Below are positions 54,161 to 62,185 of a stretch of DNA of 64,000 nt, piece by piece (positions within the stretch are counted from its first letter, which is position 1; every line of letters begins with the position of its first letter). The stretch spans positions 1 to 64,000 of the forward strand of contig JAUHWG010000042.1 of NCBI GenBank assembly GCA_030424595.1, read 5' to 3'. Under the pieces are notes generated by a model. It was not told the origin of the DNA and ran no database searches. It was given only the letters and a program-made list of their open reading frames with translations. Origin of the DNA: Polyangia bacterium (lineage in GTDB: Bacteria > Myxococcota_A > Polyangia > Nannocystales > Nannocystaceae). The translations under genes and the position numbers were made by a program.

Positions 54161-55774
54161 ATGGTCGTCGCGATGGCTGCGATCGATTCTCTCCTCAACC
54201 TCATGGTCGCTCAGCGGGCGGACGCTCTCATCATCGTCGACGGGGAGGCGCCGGTGCTCGAGCGCAAGGGGGAGCGGGTCCCGCTGTCGATGCCGAGCCT
54301 CGATCGGGAGCTGGTCTCCGTCTTCATCGACGAGGTGGTCCCCGCCGATCGTCAGCGAGAGCTCGCCAACGGCGGCGCGATCGAGACCTCCTATGTCGCG
54401 GCGGACAGCCGGACCTTCCGGGCGCGGGTCGAGATCGGCGGCGGCCGTCGGGGCCGGCTGAGGATCGCGCTGCGCACCGGCGGCGGCAAGGTGAAGAGCT
54501 CCGGTTCGCGGGGGGCTGCGGGGGGCGGACGGGCTGCGGCTAGCGCTGGGCCACGTCCTCCGGCGCCGCCGAGGGCCGCCGCCGCTGCGGTCAGCCCTGC
54601 GCCTGCGCCGGCCGTCGCGGTACAAGCCGTCGCGGCTGGACAGGTCGCGGTGACGACGGTCGCGCCCACGCCCCTGTCTGTGGACGGAGGCACCTACCGG
54701 ATCACCGGCGGTCCGCTGCATCAGCTCCTCGGTCGGGCGATCGTCGAGGGGGCCTCCGACGTGATCATCTCCTCGGGCCTCGAGGCGCGGATGCGGGTCG
54801 GGGGCAAGCTGATCGAGGTCGACGGCGTCGTCTTTGAGGTCGACGAGCTCGTGGAATTCCTCGAGGGCGCCCTGACGGAGCCGAAGCGGCAGCGCTTTGC
54901 GGCGGCGGGGAGCGTCGATCTGCCGGTAGAGGTCGAGCTCGACGGTCGGCTCCACCGCCTCCGCGGCAACGCCTTTCGCCAACATCGCGGGCTCGCGCTC
55001 AACCTCCGGCCGATCCGTGACACGGCGCCGAGCCTGCGCCAGCTCAACCTCCCCGAGGACATGACCAAGCTCGTCGAGTACCGCCACGGGCTCGTCCTGG
55101 TCTGCGGCCAGACCGGCGCGGGCAAGTCGACGACGCTCTGCGCCCTGGTCGAGCACCTCAACCGGACGCGGGCCTGCCACGTGATCACCCTCGAGGATCC
55201 GATCGAGCACGTCTACACGCCGCAGCGGGCGCTCATCCATCAGCGCGAGATCGGCGTCCAGGTCGGCAGCTTCGAGGACGGCCTGCGCGCCGCGCTGCGC
55301 GAGAGCCCCGACGTGATCCTCGTCGGGGAGATGCGTGATCATGCGACGGTCGCGGCCGCTCTGACCGCGGCGGAGACCGGTCACCTCGTCCTCTCGACCC
55401 TGCACAGCGCCGACGCTGTGATGGCGATCGACCGGATGATCGACGTCTTCCCCGCGCAGCAGCAGCGGCAGGTCCGGGTCCAGCTCGCGGATGTCCTGCG
55501 GGCGGTCGTGACCCAGGTGCTCTTGCCCTCACGGCGACCGCCGAGGCGGGTGCCGGCGATCGAGCGGATGCACATGAGCGCTGCGATCGCCCACTCGATC
55601 CGCGACGAGAAGACCCATCAGCTCCGCTCGCAGATCCAGACCGGGCGCGCGGAGGGGATGTCGACCCTCGAGCAGTCCCTCGCCGGCCTCGTGCGGGCGG
55701 GCCTCCTGGACGCCGACATCGCCCGGGCGACGGCTCGCTCGCCGGAGCTCCTCGACGGTCTGATGCGCGGCTGA
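54161..55774 (+). CDS. PilT-like ATPase with doubled N-terminal domain
   Basis: 537 residues from ATG 54161 (ATG 54173 is also possible). The C-terminal half is a canonical type IV pilus retraction ATPase: Walker A GQTGAGKSTT, Asp/His boxes LEDPIEH, Walker B RESPDVILVGEMRD, and TAAETGHLVLSTLHSADA. A PilT N-domain (LLGRAIVEGASDVIISSGLEARMRVGGKL) lies before it. A second similar N-domain (LLNLMVAQRADALIIVDGEAPVLERKGERVPL) lies at the very start, separated by a ~100-residue Gly/Ala/Pro linker. A twitching-motility role is likely but the pilus operon is elsewhere. Confidence 0.9.
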   Translation: MVVAMAAIDSLLNLMVAQRADALIIVDGEAPVLERKGERVPLSMPSLDRELVSVFIDEVVPADRQRELANGGAIETSYVAADSRTFRARVEIGGGRRGRLRIALRTGGGKVKSSGSRGAAGGGRAAASAGPRPPAPPRAAAAAVSPAPAPAVAVQAVAAGQVAVTTVAPTPLSVDGGTYRITGGPLHQLLGRAIVEGASDVIISSGLEARMRVGGKLIEVDGVVFEVDELVEFLEGALTEPKRQRFAAAGSVDLPVEVELDGRLHRLRGNAFRQHRGLALNLRPIRDTAPSLRQLNLPEDMTKLVEYRHGLVLVCGQTGAGKSTTLCALVEHLNRTRACHVITLEDPIEHVYTPQRALIHQREIGVQVGSFEDGLRAALRESPDVILVGEMRDHATVAAALTAAETGHLVLSTLHSADAVMAIDRMIDVFPAQQQRQVRVQLADVLRAVVTQVLLPSRRPPRRVPAIERMHMSAAIAHSIRDEKTHQLRSQIQTGRAEGMSTLEQSLAGLVRAGLLDADIARATARSPELLDGLMRG

Positions 55775-55897
55775 TCGCCAGGCTCGTGGTCGTCCGTCCT
55801 CTGGAGGAGCGGCGGAGCGCCGCTGCTTCGGCGGCCCCTGAGGGCGCGGGCGAACCCTGCAGGGGCGGACCGTCGATGTGGTGTGGACGGGGCCTCG

Positions 55898-55946
55898 GAT
55901 CGAGCGATCGAGCGATCAAACGATCGAACGATCGAGCGATCGAGCG
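55898..55946. repeat. 8-bp tandem repeat (cgatcgag)
   Basis: Six near-perfect copies of an 8-bp self-complementary-type unit between the convergent ends of the PilT-like gene and the RiPP maturase gene. Being 8 bp it is not in-frame with either. Confidence 0.85.
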
Positions 55947-56005
55947 GCGGCCGGTCCTGGGTCACGCCGCTGCGGGAGACGTCGCGGAGGCCGCGCTCGG
56001 GAGCC

Positions 56006-58399
56006 TCAGGGGGCGCTCTCTCGCGGGCCCGCGGCGATACGACCCCGGTGCCTCGGATCGAGCGTGCAGAGGGTCTGATGGTGGTAGCGACCGTCATCGC
56101 CGAGGATCGGCTCGCGGCTGTCGGTGCAGGCGCGGCGGTACTCGCACTCCGCGCAGCCTGCGATCTGTCCCCGGTGGATCTTCCCTAGCCGCTGAAACTC
56201 GGGATCGTGGAGCACGTCCCGCAGCGATCGTTCGCCGAAGCGGCCGAAGCTGCGGCGGAGGCCGGGGGCGTTGCGCAGCTCGCCGTCGGGGCCGATCGCC
56301 AGCTTGCGGTGGAAGGCGGGGTGATGGTCGATCGACTCGCGGAAGAGCTCGTCGCTGACGTGCATCTCGGCGACCGTCGGCGGCGGTGGAGCGCCGAGGT
56401 CGAGCGCTTCGGTCCGGGCGAGGATCGTGCCGACGCCGGAGCGCGGGCTCAGCCACTCGCCGGCCTCGGCCGCGCTGAAGACGATGAACGAGGCGATCCG
56501 CGGCCAACGAGCGACCCGCACGACAAGCTCTGCGGCGGTCACGCTCGGCGCGTCGAGCCAGATCTCGAGGACGACGGGCGTAGCGTCTTCGAGCCGCGGG
56601 AGCAGGCGATCGATGATCGCGAGGGCGTCGGGGCGCTGGATACGGAGTAGGGCGTGCTCGCACTCGACCTCGGCGAGGGCGGCGAAGATCGTGGCTAGCC
56701 ACCCGGAGATCGCGAGAGAACCGTCCTTCGTCTCCTCGTCGACGTCGATCACGGCGCTTGTGATCGTCGCGGGGTTCTCCCAGTCGAGCGAGCGTCGCGG
56801 CAGGCGAGCTGCGAGCGGTGGCGGGAGATCGAGGCCGAGCGCGTCCTCGGCGGCGGTCAACCAGCGTCGCTCGGCGTCGTTGTGACCGTGGGGCCATGTT
56901 CGATCACGCAGGCGCGGGGCGAGGCTGAGCGGGACGGCGAAGGCCTTGCCCCGTTGGAGATCGTAGAGCAGCGCTCCCTGGCTCCCCTCGACCAGCTGGA
57001 GGGTCGCGGGGATCCTGCGCGCGGCGGGCCCGGTGCGTGCGCGGATGTCCGCTTCGGCCTCCATTGGGCCCTCAGGGAGAGCCTTGGCCGGCGGCCGCGG
57101 CTTGTGATCGGAGCTCGCCGCGAAGCTCCGCGAGGGGGCCGCGAAGCGCCGCAGGATCGGCCTTTCGAGGGGACGCACGAGCACCCGCTGGCCGCGGGCC
57201 CAGGTGAAGCGCTGCGGCGCGTCGACGAAGGACATGTCAGGGGCAGCGTCGACCTCGGGCGTGGCTCTGCCTTGGGATCGCCCGCCTCTCGCCTTGGGTT
57301 GATCGGGCGGCGGTCGACGAGCTCCTCCGCGGCGCAGCTGCGTCCGCGCGTCGACGGCCATCATGTCGACCCGCGAGCGCGGATTCTCGGTCTCTTGTCC
57401 GGCTCCGGCCAGGGTCAGGAGGTGTTCGGCGATCGCCCGCTCGATCGGCGCGTTCAGGGCCCGCGCGAGCCAGTCGAGCTGGCCGCTCGGGTTGACCTCG
57501 AGGAAGGTGTGCCGGCCGTCAGGGCCGACGAGCATGTCGATCGAGCCGGTGTCGAGCTCGAGGGTCGCCATCAAGCGATCGAGCTCGGTCCGGAGCGCTG
57601 CGGGGAGATCGTAGGGGACGAGGTGAAAGCTCTGATCGAGCTCCGCCTCGCGCACGTCGACCGGCGGGGTGGCGCCTCGGCGGGGGATCATCGCCAGTGT
57701 CCACATCTGTCCGGCCAAGTAGAAGATCCGGAGCTCGATCGCCCGCTCGACGCGCTCCTGGGCGAGGCGGGGGAAGGAGCGCGGGGGGGCGTCGTCGGGC
57801 CCTTTGTCGGGCCCTGTTTCGGGCCCTGTTTCGGGCCCTGTTTCGGGCCCTGTGTCGGGCCGGAGCGCGGTGGTCGTCGTGGTCCCCTCGATCGGGTCGC
57901 CCGCCTGTATCGCCTTTGTCACCGCTCGTGGCCAGGCTCGGATCGCGCGGCGAAGGTGGGCGCGGTCGGTGCTTATCACTGTGCTCGGGATCCGAACGCC
58001 GAGCGCCCGCGCAGCCCCGAGCTGATCGAGCTTGGAGCAGCGAGTCTCGCGCTCCCATGATCCGAGCGAGGGCCTCGCCTCGAGGCGAGAGAGCAGCCAC
58101 TCGTGCATCGCCGACCACTCCCGGAGTCGGGCGCGGGCGGCCCGGCCGGCGCCGAGGAGGCTCGGGTCGGGGGCTAGCTCGCCGCGGCGATACCAGAACG
58201 CGTCCACCTCGGAGAGGCGGAAGGCGCGGCCGCTCTGGCTCCGAAGAGAGGCCTCCTCGCGGTCGTCGTCGATCGTGATCGTGAGCTCGACGACCGGGTC
58301 ATCGCAGTCGATCTGGAGCACGTCGGCGCCGGCGTGGCGGAGCCAGCGGTTCACTCGGCGGGCGGTGACGTCAGCGGTCGCGGCGAGGATCAGGATCAT
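56006..58399 (-). CDS. Fused ATP-grasp/SPASM peptide maturase (GwsG-GwsS-like)
   Basis: 797 residues. Residues 1-~345 are a graspetide-type ATP-grasp ligase: DVTARRVNRWL, WYRRGEL (69-75), SKLDQLGAARALGVRIPST, ELRIFYLAGQMWTLAM, VPYDLPAAL, then TGSIDMLVGPDG and TFLEVNPSGQLDW, whose E301 and N303 would bind Mg-ATP. After a basic linker (~345-465) comes GALLYDLQRGKAFAVP, the start typical of GwsS. A C-terminal SPASM-like Cys cluster follows: C749, C752, C758 and C778 (GCAECEYRRACTDS). No CxxxCxxC radical-SAM motif is present. A PETG minisatellite interrupts the ligase at 181-200. Starts 127 bp after the precursor gene; no exporter is adjacent. Confidence 0.85.
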   Translation of the reverse strand: MILILAATADVTARRVNRWLRHAGADVLQIDCDDPVVELTITIDDDREEASLRSQSGRAFRLSEVDAFWYRRGELAPDPSLLGAGRAARARLREWSAMHEWLLSRLEARPSLGSWERETRCSKLDQLGAARALGVRIPSTVISTDRAHLRRAIRAWPRAVTKAIQAGDPIEGTTTTTALRPDTGPETGPETGPETGPDKGPDDAPPRSFPRLAQERVERAIELRIFYLAGQMWTLAMIPRRGATPPVDVREAELDQSFHLVPYDLPAALRTELDRLMATLELDTGSIDMLVGPDGRHTFLEVNPSGQLDWLARALNAPIERAIAEHLLTLAGAGQETENPRSRVDMMAVDARTQLRRGGARRPPPDQPKARGGRSQGRATPEVDAAPDMSFVDAPQRFTWARGQRVLVRPLERPILRRFAAPSRSFAASSDHKPRPPAKALPEGPMEAEADIRARTGPAARRIPATLQLVEGSQGALLYDLQRGKAFAVPLSLAPRLRDRTWPHGHNDAERRWLTAAEDALGLDLPPPLAARLPRRSLDWENPATITSAVIDVDEETKDGSLAISGWLATIFAALAEVECEHALLRIQRPDALAIIDRLLPRLEDATPVVLEIWLDAPSVTAAELVVRVARWPRIASFIVFSAAEAGEWLSPRSGVGTILARTEALDLGAPPPPTVAEMHVSDELFRESIDHHPAFHRKLAIGPDGELRNAPGLRRSFGRFGERSLRDVLHDPEFQRLGKIHRGQIAGCAECEYRRACTDSREPILGDDGRYHHQTLCTLDPRHRGRIAAGPRESAP
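57794..57860. repeat. 12-bp minisatellite (tcgggccctgtt) inside the maturase
   Basis: Five to six copies, read on the minus strand, encode the TGPE repeats within the ATP-grasp domain. Confidence 0.9.
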
Positions 58400-58472
58400 G
58401 AGCGTTGTCCTGGGTTGGGCGACGTTGAGACGGGGCGAGGTCGAGACGAGGTGCGAGGTTGAGACGACATAG

Positions 58473-58513
58473 GCAGCGCTCGGACGCCGCGGGCTGCGGC
58501 GTCCGAGCGCTGC
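58473..58513 (-). terminator. Strong hairpin between precursor and maturase genes
   Basis: GCAGCGCTCGGACGCCGC pairs perfectly over 18 bp with GCGGCGTCCGAGCGCTGC around a GGGCT loop. On the minus strand it begins 12 nt after the precursor stop and precedes the maturase start by 73 nt. There is no following T-run, so it may attenuate or protect the mRNA rather than terminate fully. Confidence 0.8.
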
Positions 58514-58525
58514 TCGGCGAGCCTT

Positions 58526-58744
58526 CTACTCGACGTAGTCGATCTTCTTGCCGATCACGAGCTTCCCCTCAGCGTTGCGGCTGTCGGCGTAGTAGTCGTT
58601 GGTGCCGGCGGGGTTGGAGATGAGGCGGGCGCTGACGGGGGTGTTGCCACCCTCTCCGCCGAGGACCTCGACGAGCTCGCTCTTCTCGGCGAGGGAGTCG
58701 GCCTTGTCGAGGCTCTCAGCGATGTTCTTGGTGATCTCGGGCAT
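58526..58744 (-). CDS. Putative RiPP precursor peptide
   Basis: 72 residues, start ATG 58744 with AAGG at 10 nt. The N-terminal half is an acidic helical leader (MPEITKNIAESLDKADSLAEKSELVEVL). A GGEGG motif at 29-33 could mark the leader/core boundary. The rest (NTPVSARLISNPAGTNDYYA...) is rich in Thr/Ser/Lys and Asp/Glu, the residues that ATP-grasp ligases join by ester or amide crosslinks, and ends KKIDYVE. It sits directly upstream of the fused maturase with a strong hairpin between. The assignment rests on size, context and composition, not on a known family. Confidence 0.7.
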   Translation of the reverse strand: MPEITKNIAESLDKADSLAEKSELVEVLGGEGGNTPVSARLISNPAGTNDYYADSRNAEGKLVIGKKIDYVE

Positions 58745-58791
58745 GGTCGTAGTACCTTCTGGGTCGGTTGCAGGCGCACGCGGTGGGTCTC

Positions 58792-58820
58792 CGCATCGAC
58801 GTCGCGTGCCCGTCGATGCG
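58792..58820. promoter_or_regulatory. Inverted repeat CGCATCGACG-N9-CGTCGATGCG
   Basis: A perfect 10-bp dyad, 48-76 bp upstream of the precursor start. It could be an operator for the RiPP operon or an mRNA leader hairpin. Confidence 0.5.
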
Positions 58821-58969
58821 TACGTCGGGCCCTAGTCAGTCGCGCCGGAGCTTCTTACGTCCTCGCCAAATTTTTCTTCGTGGGCGCGAAGGCCGGCGCA
58901 CGGCTGCGCGCATCGAGCCTGCCGCGGGGCGTGGGGCTCCGTGGGCCGCGGTGCGACGGCGCGCGGTGA

Positions 58970-60013
58970 CTATCCTGCGTCGCCCGGCGCTGGCGGCAGG
59001 CTCGGCACCATATCGATATAGCCGAAGGACTCGAGCGAGACCCAGACCACGAACGCCGCGTAGAGGACGAGGAGGAGCGCCGACTCGCGCCGCGTCACGA
59101 CCATCCCGGTCCGCATCATGACGAAGAGCAGGACCGTCGCGAGGGTCAGGACGCCCATCATCGGCCCCGCGATCGAGTAGTTGATCGTGGCGACGCCGGC
59201 GATCATGACCCCCGCAGGGATCGCCACCAGGAGGTCAAAGACGTTGCTGCCGAGGACGTTGGCGATGCAGGTCGTCGCGTTGCCGGCCTGGGCCGCGCGG
59301 ACGCTGACGAAGGCGTCCGGCACCGAGGTGCCGGCGGCGACGACCGTGATCCCCCAGAGGAAGCTCGGGGTGTTGAAGGCCTCGCCGAAGGCCAGGGCCG
59401 CGCGGACCAGGCCTTCGACCCCGGCGACGATGATGACCAGGCTGAAGAGGAGGAGCAGCCACTGCTTGCCGGGTCGGATAGGCGCGTGCTCGGGCGCCTC
59501 GTAGTCGGCCGTGTCCTGGTACTGGAGGAACAGATAGAGGACGTAGCCGGAGAGGGGGATGAGCGCGAGCAGACGATCGACCTCGCCGAGGATCGGACCT
59601 TTGGGGCCTGACTCGACGGGGTTGTAGATCGCCGCGAACGAGAAGGTCAGGAGCAGGATCGCGACCGCGATCATGTAGAACTGAGCCTCTTTGTAGACGA
59701 GGTCTCGGTTCGCCCGCAGCTCCTCCGGGGCCATCAGCCCGGCGAGGCCCGGGATCACGAGGATGTTGAAGATCGCGGAGCCGACGATCGCCGCTACGCC
59801 GAGCTCGAAGGCGCCGTGGACCAGCGTCGAGAGCACCGTCGTCGACAGCTCCGGGAAGCTCGATCCCACGGCCATGAGCACCGCGCCGTGGACGATCTCC
59901 GGCAGCTCGTAGTGGCGCGAGAGCTTCTCGGCGGCGCTCTCCAGGAGCTGACTGCCCCGCCAGATCACCGCGGTCGAGAGGACCGCCACGACCATGTAGA
60001 AGAGGACGCCCAT
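58970..60013 (-). CDS. Sodium/calcium exchanger family membrane protein
   Basis: 347 residues from ATG 60013 (MGVLFYMVVAVL); the frame is open to a TTG at 60088. Two inverted alpha-repeats of the CaCA superfamily: AVGSSFPELSTTVLST...GSAIFNI and AAGTSVPDAFVSVRAAQAGNATTCIANVLGSNVFDLL, each with the acidic and small residues that form the ion site. About ten TM helices. It probably exchanges Ca2+ or a related cation for Na+/H+. It lies upstream of the RiPP operon on the same strand with a 225-bp spacer between. Confidence 0.93.
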   Translation of the reverse strand: MGVLFYMVVAVLSTAVIWRGSQLLESAAEKLSRHYELPEIVHGAVLMAVGSSFPELSTTVLSTLVHGAFELGVAAIVGSAIFNILVIPGLAGLMAPEELRANRDLVYKEAQFYMIAVAILLLTFSFAAIYNPVESGPKGPILGEVDRLLALIPLSGYVLYLFLQYQDTADYEAPEHAPIRPGKQWLLLLFSLVIIVAGVEGLVRAALAFGEAFNTPSFLWGITVVAAGTSVPDAFVSVRAAQAGNATTCIANVLGSNVFDLLVAIPAGVMIAGVATINYSIAGPMMGVLTLATVLLFVMMRTGMVVTRRESALLLVLYAAFVVWVSLESFGYIDMVPSLPPAPGDAG

Positions 60014-60308
60014 GAAGGGCGAGTATGGGAGGAAATGGGGGCGCGTGCGTGGCAAAAGTCCGGAAATGCCCGCGATTCCCTGGTCCAAAGATCCCGTGAC
60101 GCCGTGCTTCTCCCTCCGCTACCGCTGGAGGACGTCTCGTCGACGCTAGAGAACGACCGGAGCTGCTATGGCGGTTGGGCCCCGACGTTCGCGGGTGCGG
60201 CAGCGGTCCGAGCGAGCGCTCGTCCTGGCGTGCACGGCCGCGCTCAGCCTCGGGCGAGCCCGCAAAGGATCCTCCGGGACCGTAGAGGCGCCGCCGCCCC
60301 GAGGAGCC

Positions 60309-61280
60309 TTAGAAAGCGCGGCTTAGCAGCACGATCAGCGCCGTGACGAGGAGCACGATCGTGAGGAGCCGTGGGAGGACGAAGGGGGCGACGATCCTGA
60401 AGAGCCGTCGGCGATCGAGGGACTCGACGATGTCGTCCTTGGGGAAGTTTGGCCGCGCCTTCATCCGCCCGTAGTGGTCCTGGAGCGCCGGGTAGGCGCT
60501 GAGGTCGGCGATCCCGAGGGCGAGGAGCCGAGCGCAGAGGACCGTCGCCATGAGATCCGCGAGGCTGTAGGCGTCGCCGACGAGATAGCTCGCGCCGCCT
60601 CGCAGGCGAGCCTCGAGCCCGTCCAGCGACGTGTCGAGGGCTCTCCGCGCCTCGGCGATCGACGCCTCGCTCGCCATCGTCCCGACCCAGGTCGCGACAT
60701 CGTCGAGACGCGCGTCGTAGAGGGGCGCAAGCTCCGGGGCGGCGGCTCGATGCTTGCGCAGCGCCCGGGCTCGCATCGGCATCAGCACACGATCACGGGC
60801 GAGCGCCAGGGGCCCGCGCATGCCCTTGTAGGAGAGTTCACGGATCTGGAGCCTGTCGATCTCGGCGACGATCGCCTCGACCTCTGCGCGCTCGGTCGCA
60901 GCTTCGGGGAGGAGCTTGGGCCCCTCGAAGGTCGCGTCGATGTAGCGGAGGATCGCGGCGGAGTCGCAGATGAGCGCGCCATTATGTTCGAGCGTGGGGA
61001 TGACCATCCGCGGGTTGATCCGCGCGTACCAGGGCTCGTAGTTCTCCATCGGCGGGCCGATGTTGACCGTCCGGCGCTCCGCCTGGACGCCCTTCTCGGC
61101 GAGCGCGAGGTAGACCTTCTGGGTGCAGAAGGAGCCGTAGAAGCCGTAGACCGTGACGCCGATGGCCGATTCTACGATCTCCTCGGGACGGCGATGGGGT
61201 CTTTGTCGGCGCGCCAGTGCGCCCCCGGCCGCCGTGAGCTCTTGGCTACCCCGAGAGAGCTCCTCCTGAGCCCGGGGCAT
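60309..61280 (-). CDS. Tail-anchored glutathione S-transferase-like protein
   Basis: 323 residues. The GST-N half is recognisable (VYGFYGSFCTQKVYLALAEKGV, RINPRMVIPTLEHNGALICDSAAILRYID), with Cys in the FCTQK active-site position, and a GST-C helical half follows (SYLVGDAYSLADLMATVLCARLL). The C-terminus is one hydrophobic helix (LLTIVLLVTALIVLL), a tail anchor. The N-terminal ~40 residues before ESAIGVTVYG are unusual; the only canonical in-frame start is ATG 61280, so the true start is uncertain (GAGGAG lies just before codons without ATG/GTG). Confidence 0.85.
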   Translation of the reverse strand: MPRAQEELSRGSQELTAAGGALARRQRPHRRPEEIVESAIGVTVYGFYGSFCTQKVYLALAEKGVQAERRTVNIGPPMENYEPWYARINPRMVIPTLEHNGALICDSAAILRYIDATFEGPKLLPEAATERAEVEAIVAEIDRLQIRELSYKGMRGPLALARDRVLMPMRARALRKHRAAAPELAPLYDARLDDVATWVGTMASEASIAEARRALDTSLDGLEARLRGGASYLVGDAYSLADLMATVLCARLLALGIADLSAYPALQDHYGRMKARPNFPKDDIVESLDRRRLFRIVAPFVLPRLLTIVLLVTALIVLLSRAF

Positions 61281-61718
61281 CCGCGGGGGAGGCGAGTCTT
61301 CGGGAGATCATCCACGGGCGCCCAGGCGCTCAGCAGACAAGCGCCGGCGAGCGGGTCTCAGCGCGGAAGCGCGGGCGCTCGCAGCTTCGAGGTGCGGGTC
61401 GTCGCCGCCGCGACTGGAGGAGCGTCGCGCTTCTTCGTCCGGGCGAGGCTCCTCAGCGTGCTCGTCCACCGTCCGACGAGACTCTGTGTCCTTGAGGTCG
61501 GGATCCTGGTCCCAACCATCGAGCGGGCAGCGCCACGGCTGGGTTCAGGCGCGAAGATCGATGTCATGAGCGTTGGCACGACGCATCTATCCCACGGCCC
61601 CTTGATCTCTCGCGGATCAACCCGCGCCGACGACATCGTCCGCAGTCGAAGGACGAGCGGCCGCTGCCGGCGATCCGCCCCCCGCTCGAACACCGGATGA
61701 TCTGCTATCTTGTGCGCC
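61281..61718. other. Spacer with one weak minus-strand ORF
   Basis: The minus-strand frame 61358-61720 (120 residues, MAHKIADHPVFERGADRR..., Arg/Thr-rich end) has no motif, signal or Shine-Dalgarno and would overlap the start of the DUF2330 gene. It could be a small gene, but support is weak. Nothing else is recognised. Confidence 0.35.
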
Positions 61719-62162
61719 ATGGGTCTTGACCACGGCGCTCCGAGTGTACCTTGGGGCCGCCGTGGGGCCCTCTCCCTCGCCTGCGCAGCCCTCTGCCTGT
61801 CCGCCGCGCCGACACCAGCGGCGGCGTTCTGCGGCTTCTATGTCGGCAGTGCGGACAGCAAGCTCTACAATGACGCGACCACCGTCGTCCTGATGCGCGA
61901 GGGCACCCGCACGGTGCTGTCGATGCAGAACAGCTACCAGGGGCCCTTGGCCGACTTTGCGATGGTGGTGCCGGTCCCTGTCGTCCTCCAGGGGTCCGAC
62001 GTCCGCACCCTGCCGCCGGAGGTCTTTGACCGCGTTGAGCAGCTCACGGCCCCTCGCTTGGTCGAGACCTGGGAGCAGGATCCCTGCTCCGCGAGGGGGG
62101 ACCTCGGGCAGCGCGCGTCATCCCGGTCGGCGGCACGTCCAGGGATCTTGCGCCTGGCCTAG
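61719..62162 (+). CDS. DUF2330 protein, 5' fragment (frameshifted)
   Basis: Start ATG 61719. A signal peptide (GALSLACAALCLSAAPTPAAA) leads to the hallmark start of DUF2330 proteins: FCGFYVGSADSKLYNDATTVVLMREGTRTVLSMQNSYQ with VVPVPVVLQ. After EQDPC the frame goes out of register and stops at 62162. The continuation is in the next frame (RVIPVGGTSRDLAPGLAPRRGDLGVRVEA...). One base missing near 62104-62115 explains the break. Confidence 0.85.
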   Translation: MGLDHGAPSVPWGRRGALSLACAALCLSAAPTPAAAFCGFYVGSADSKLYNDATTVVLMREGTRTVLSMQNSYQGPLADFAMVVPVPVVLQGSDVRTLPPEVFDRVEQLTAPRLVETWEQDPCSARGDLGQRASSRSAARPGILRLA

Positions 62163-62185
62163 CGCCCCGCCGAGGCGACCTGGGG

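Noticed and set aside
56006..58399. Radical SAM enzyme interpretation of the maturase
   Set aside because: A SPASM-like Cys cluster is present, but no CxxxCxxC motif can be seen anywhere in the protein.
54161..60013. Peptide exporter or protease for the RiPP system
   Set aside because: No ABC transporter, C39 peptidase or other maturation protease is visible beside the precursor and maturase.
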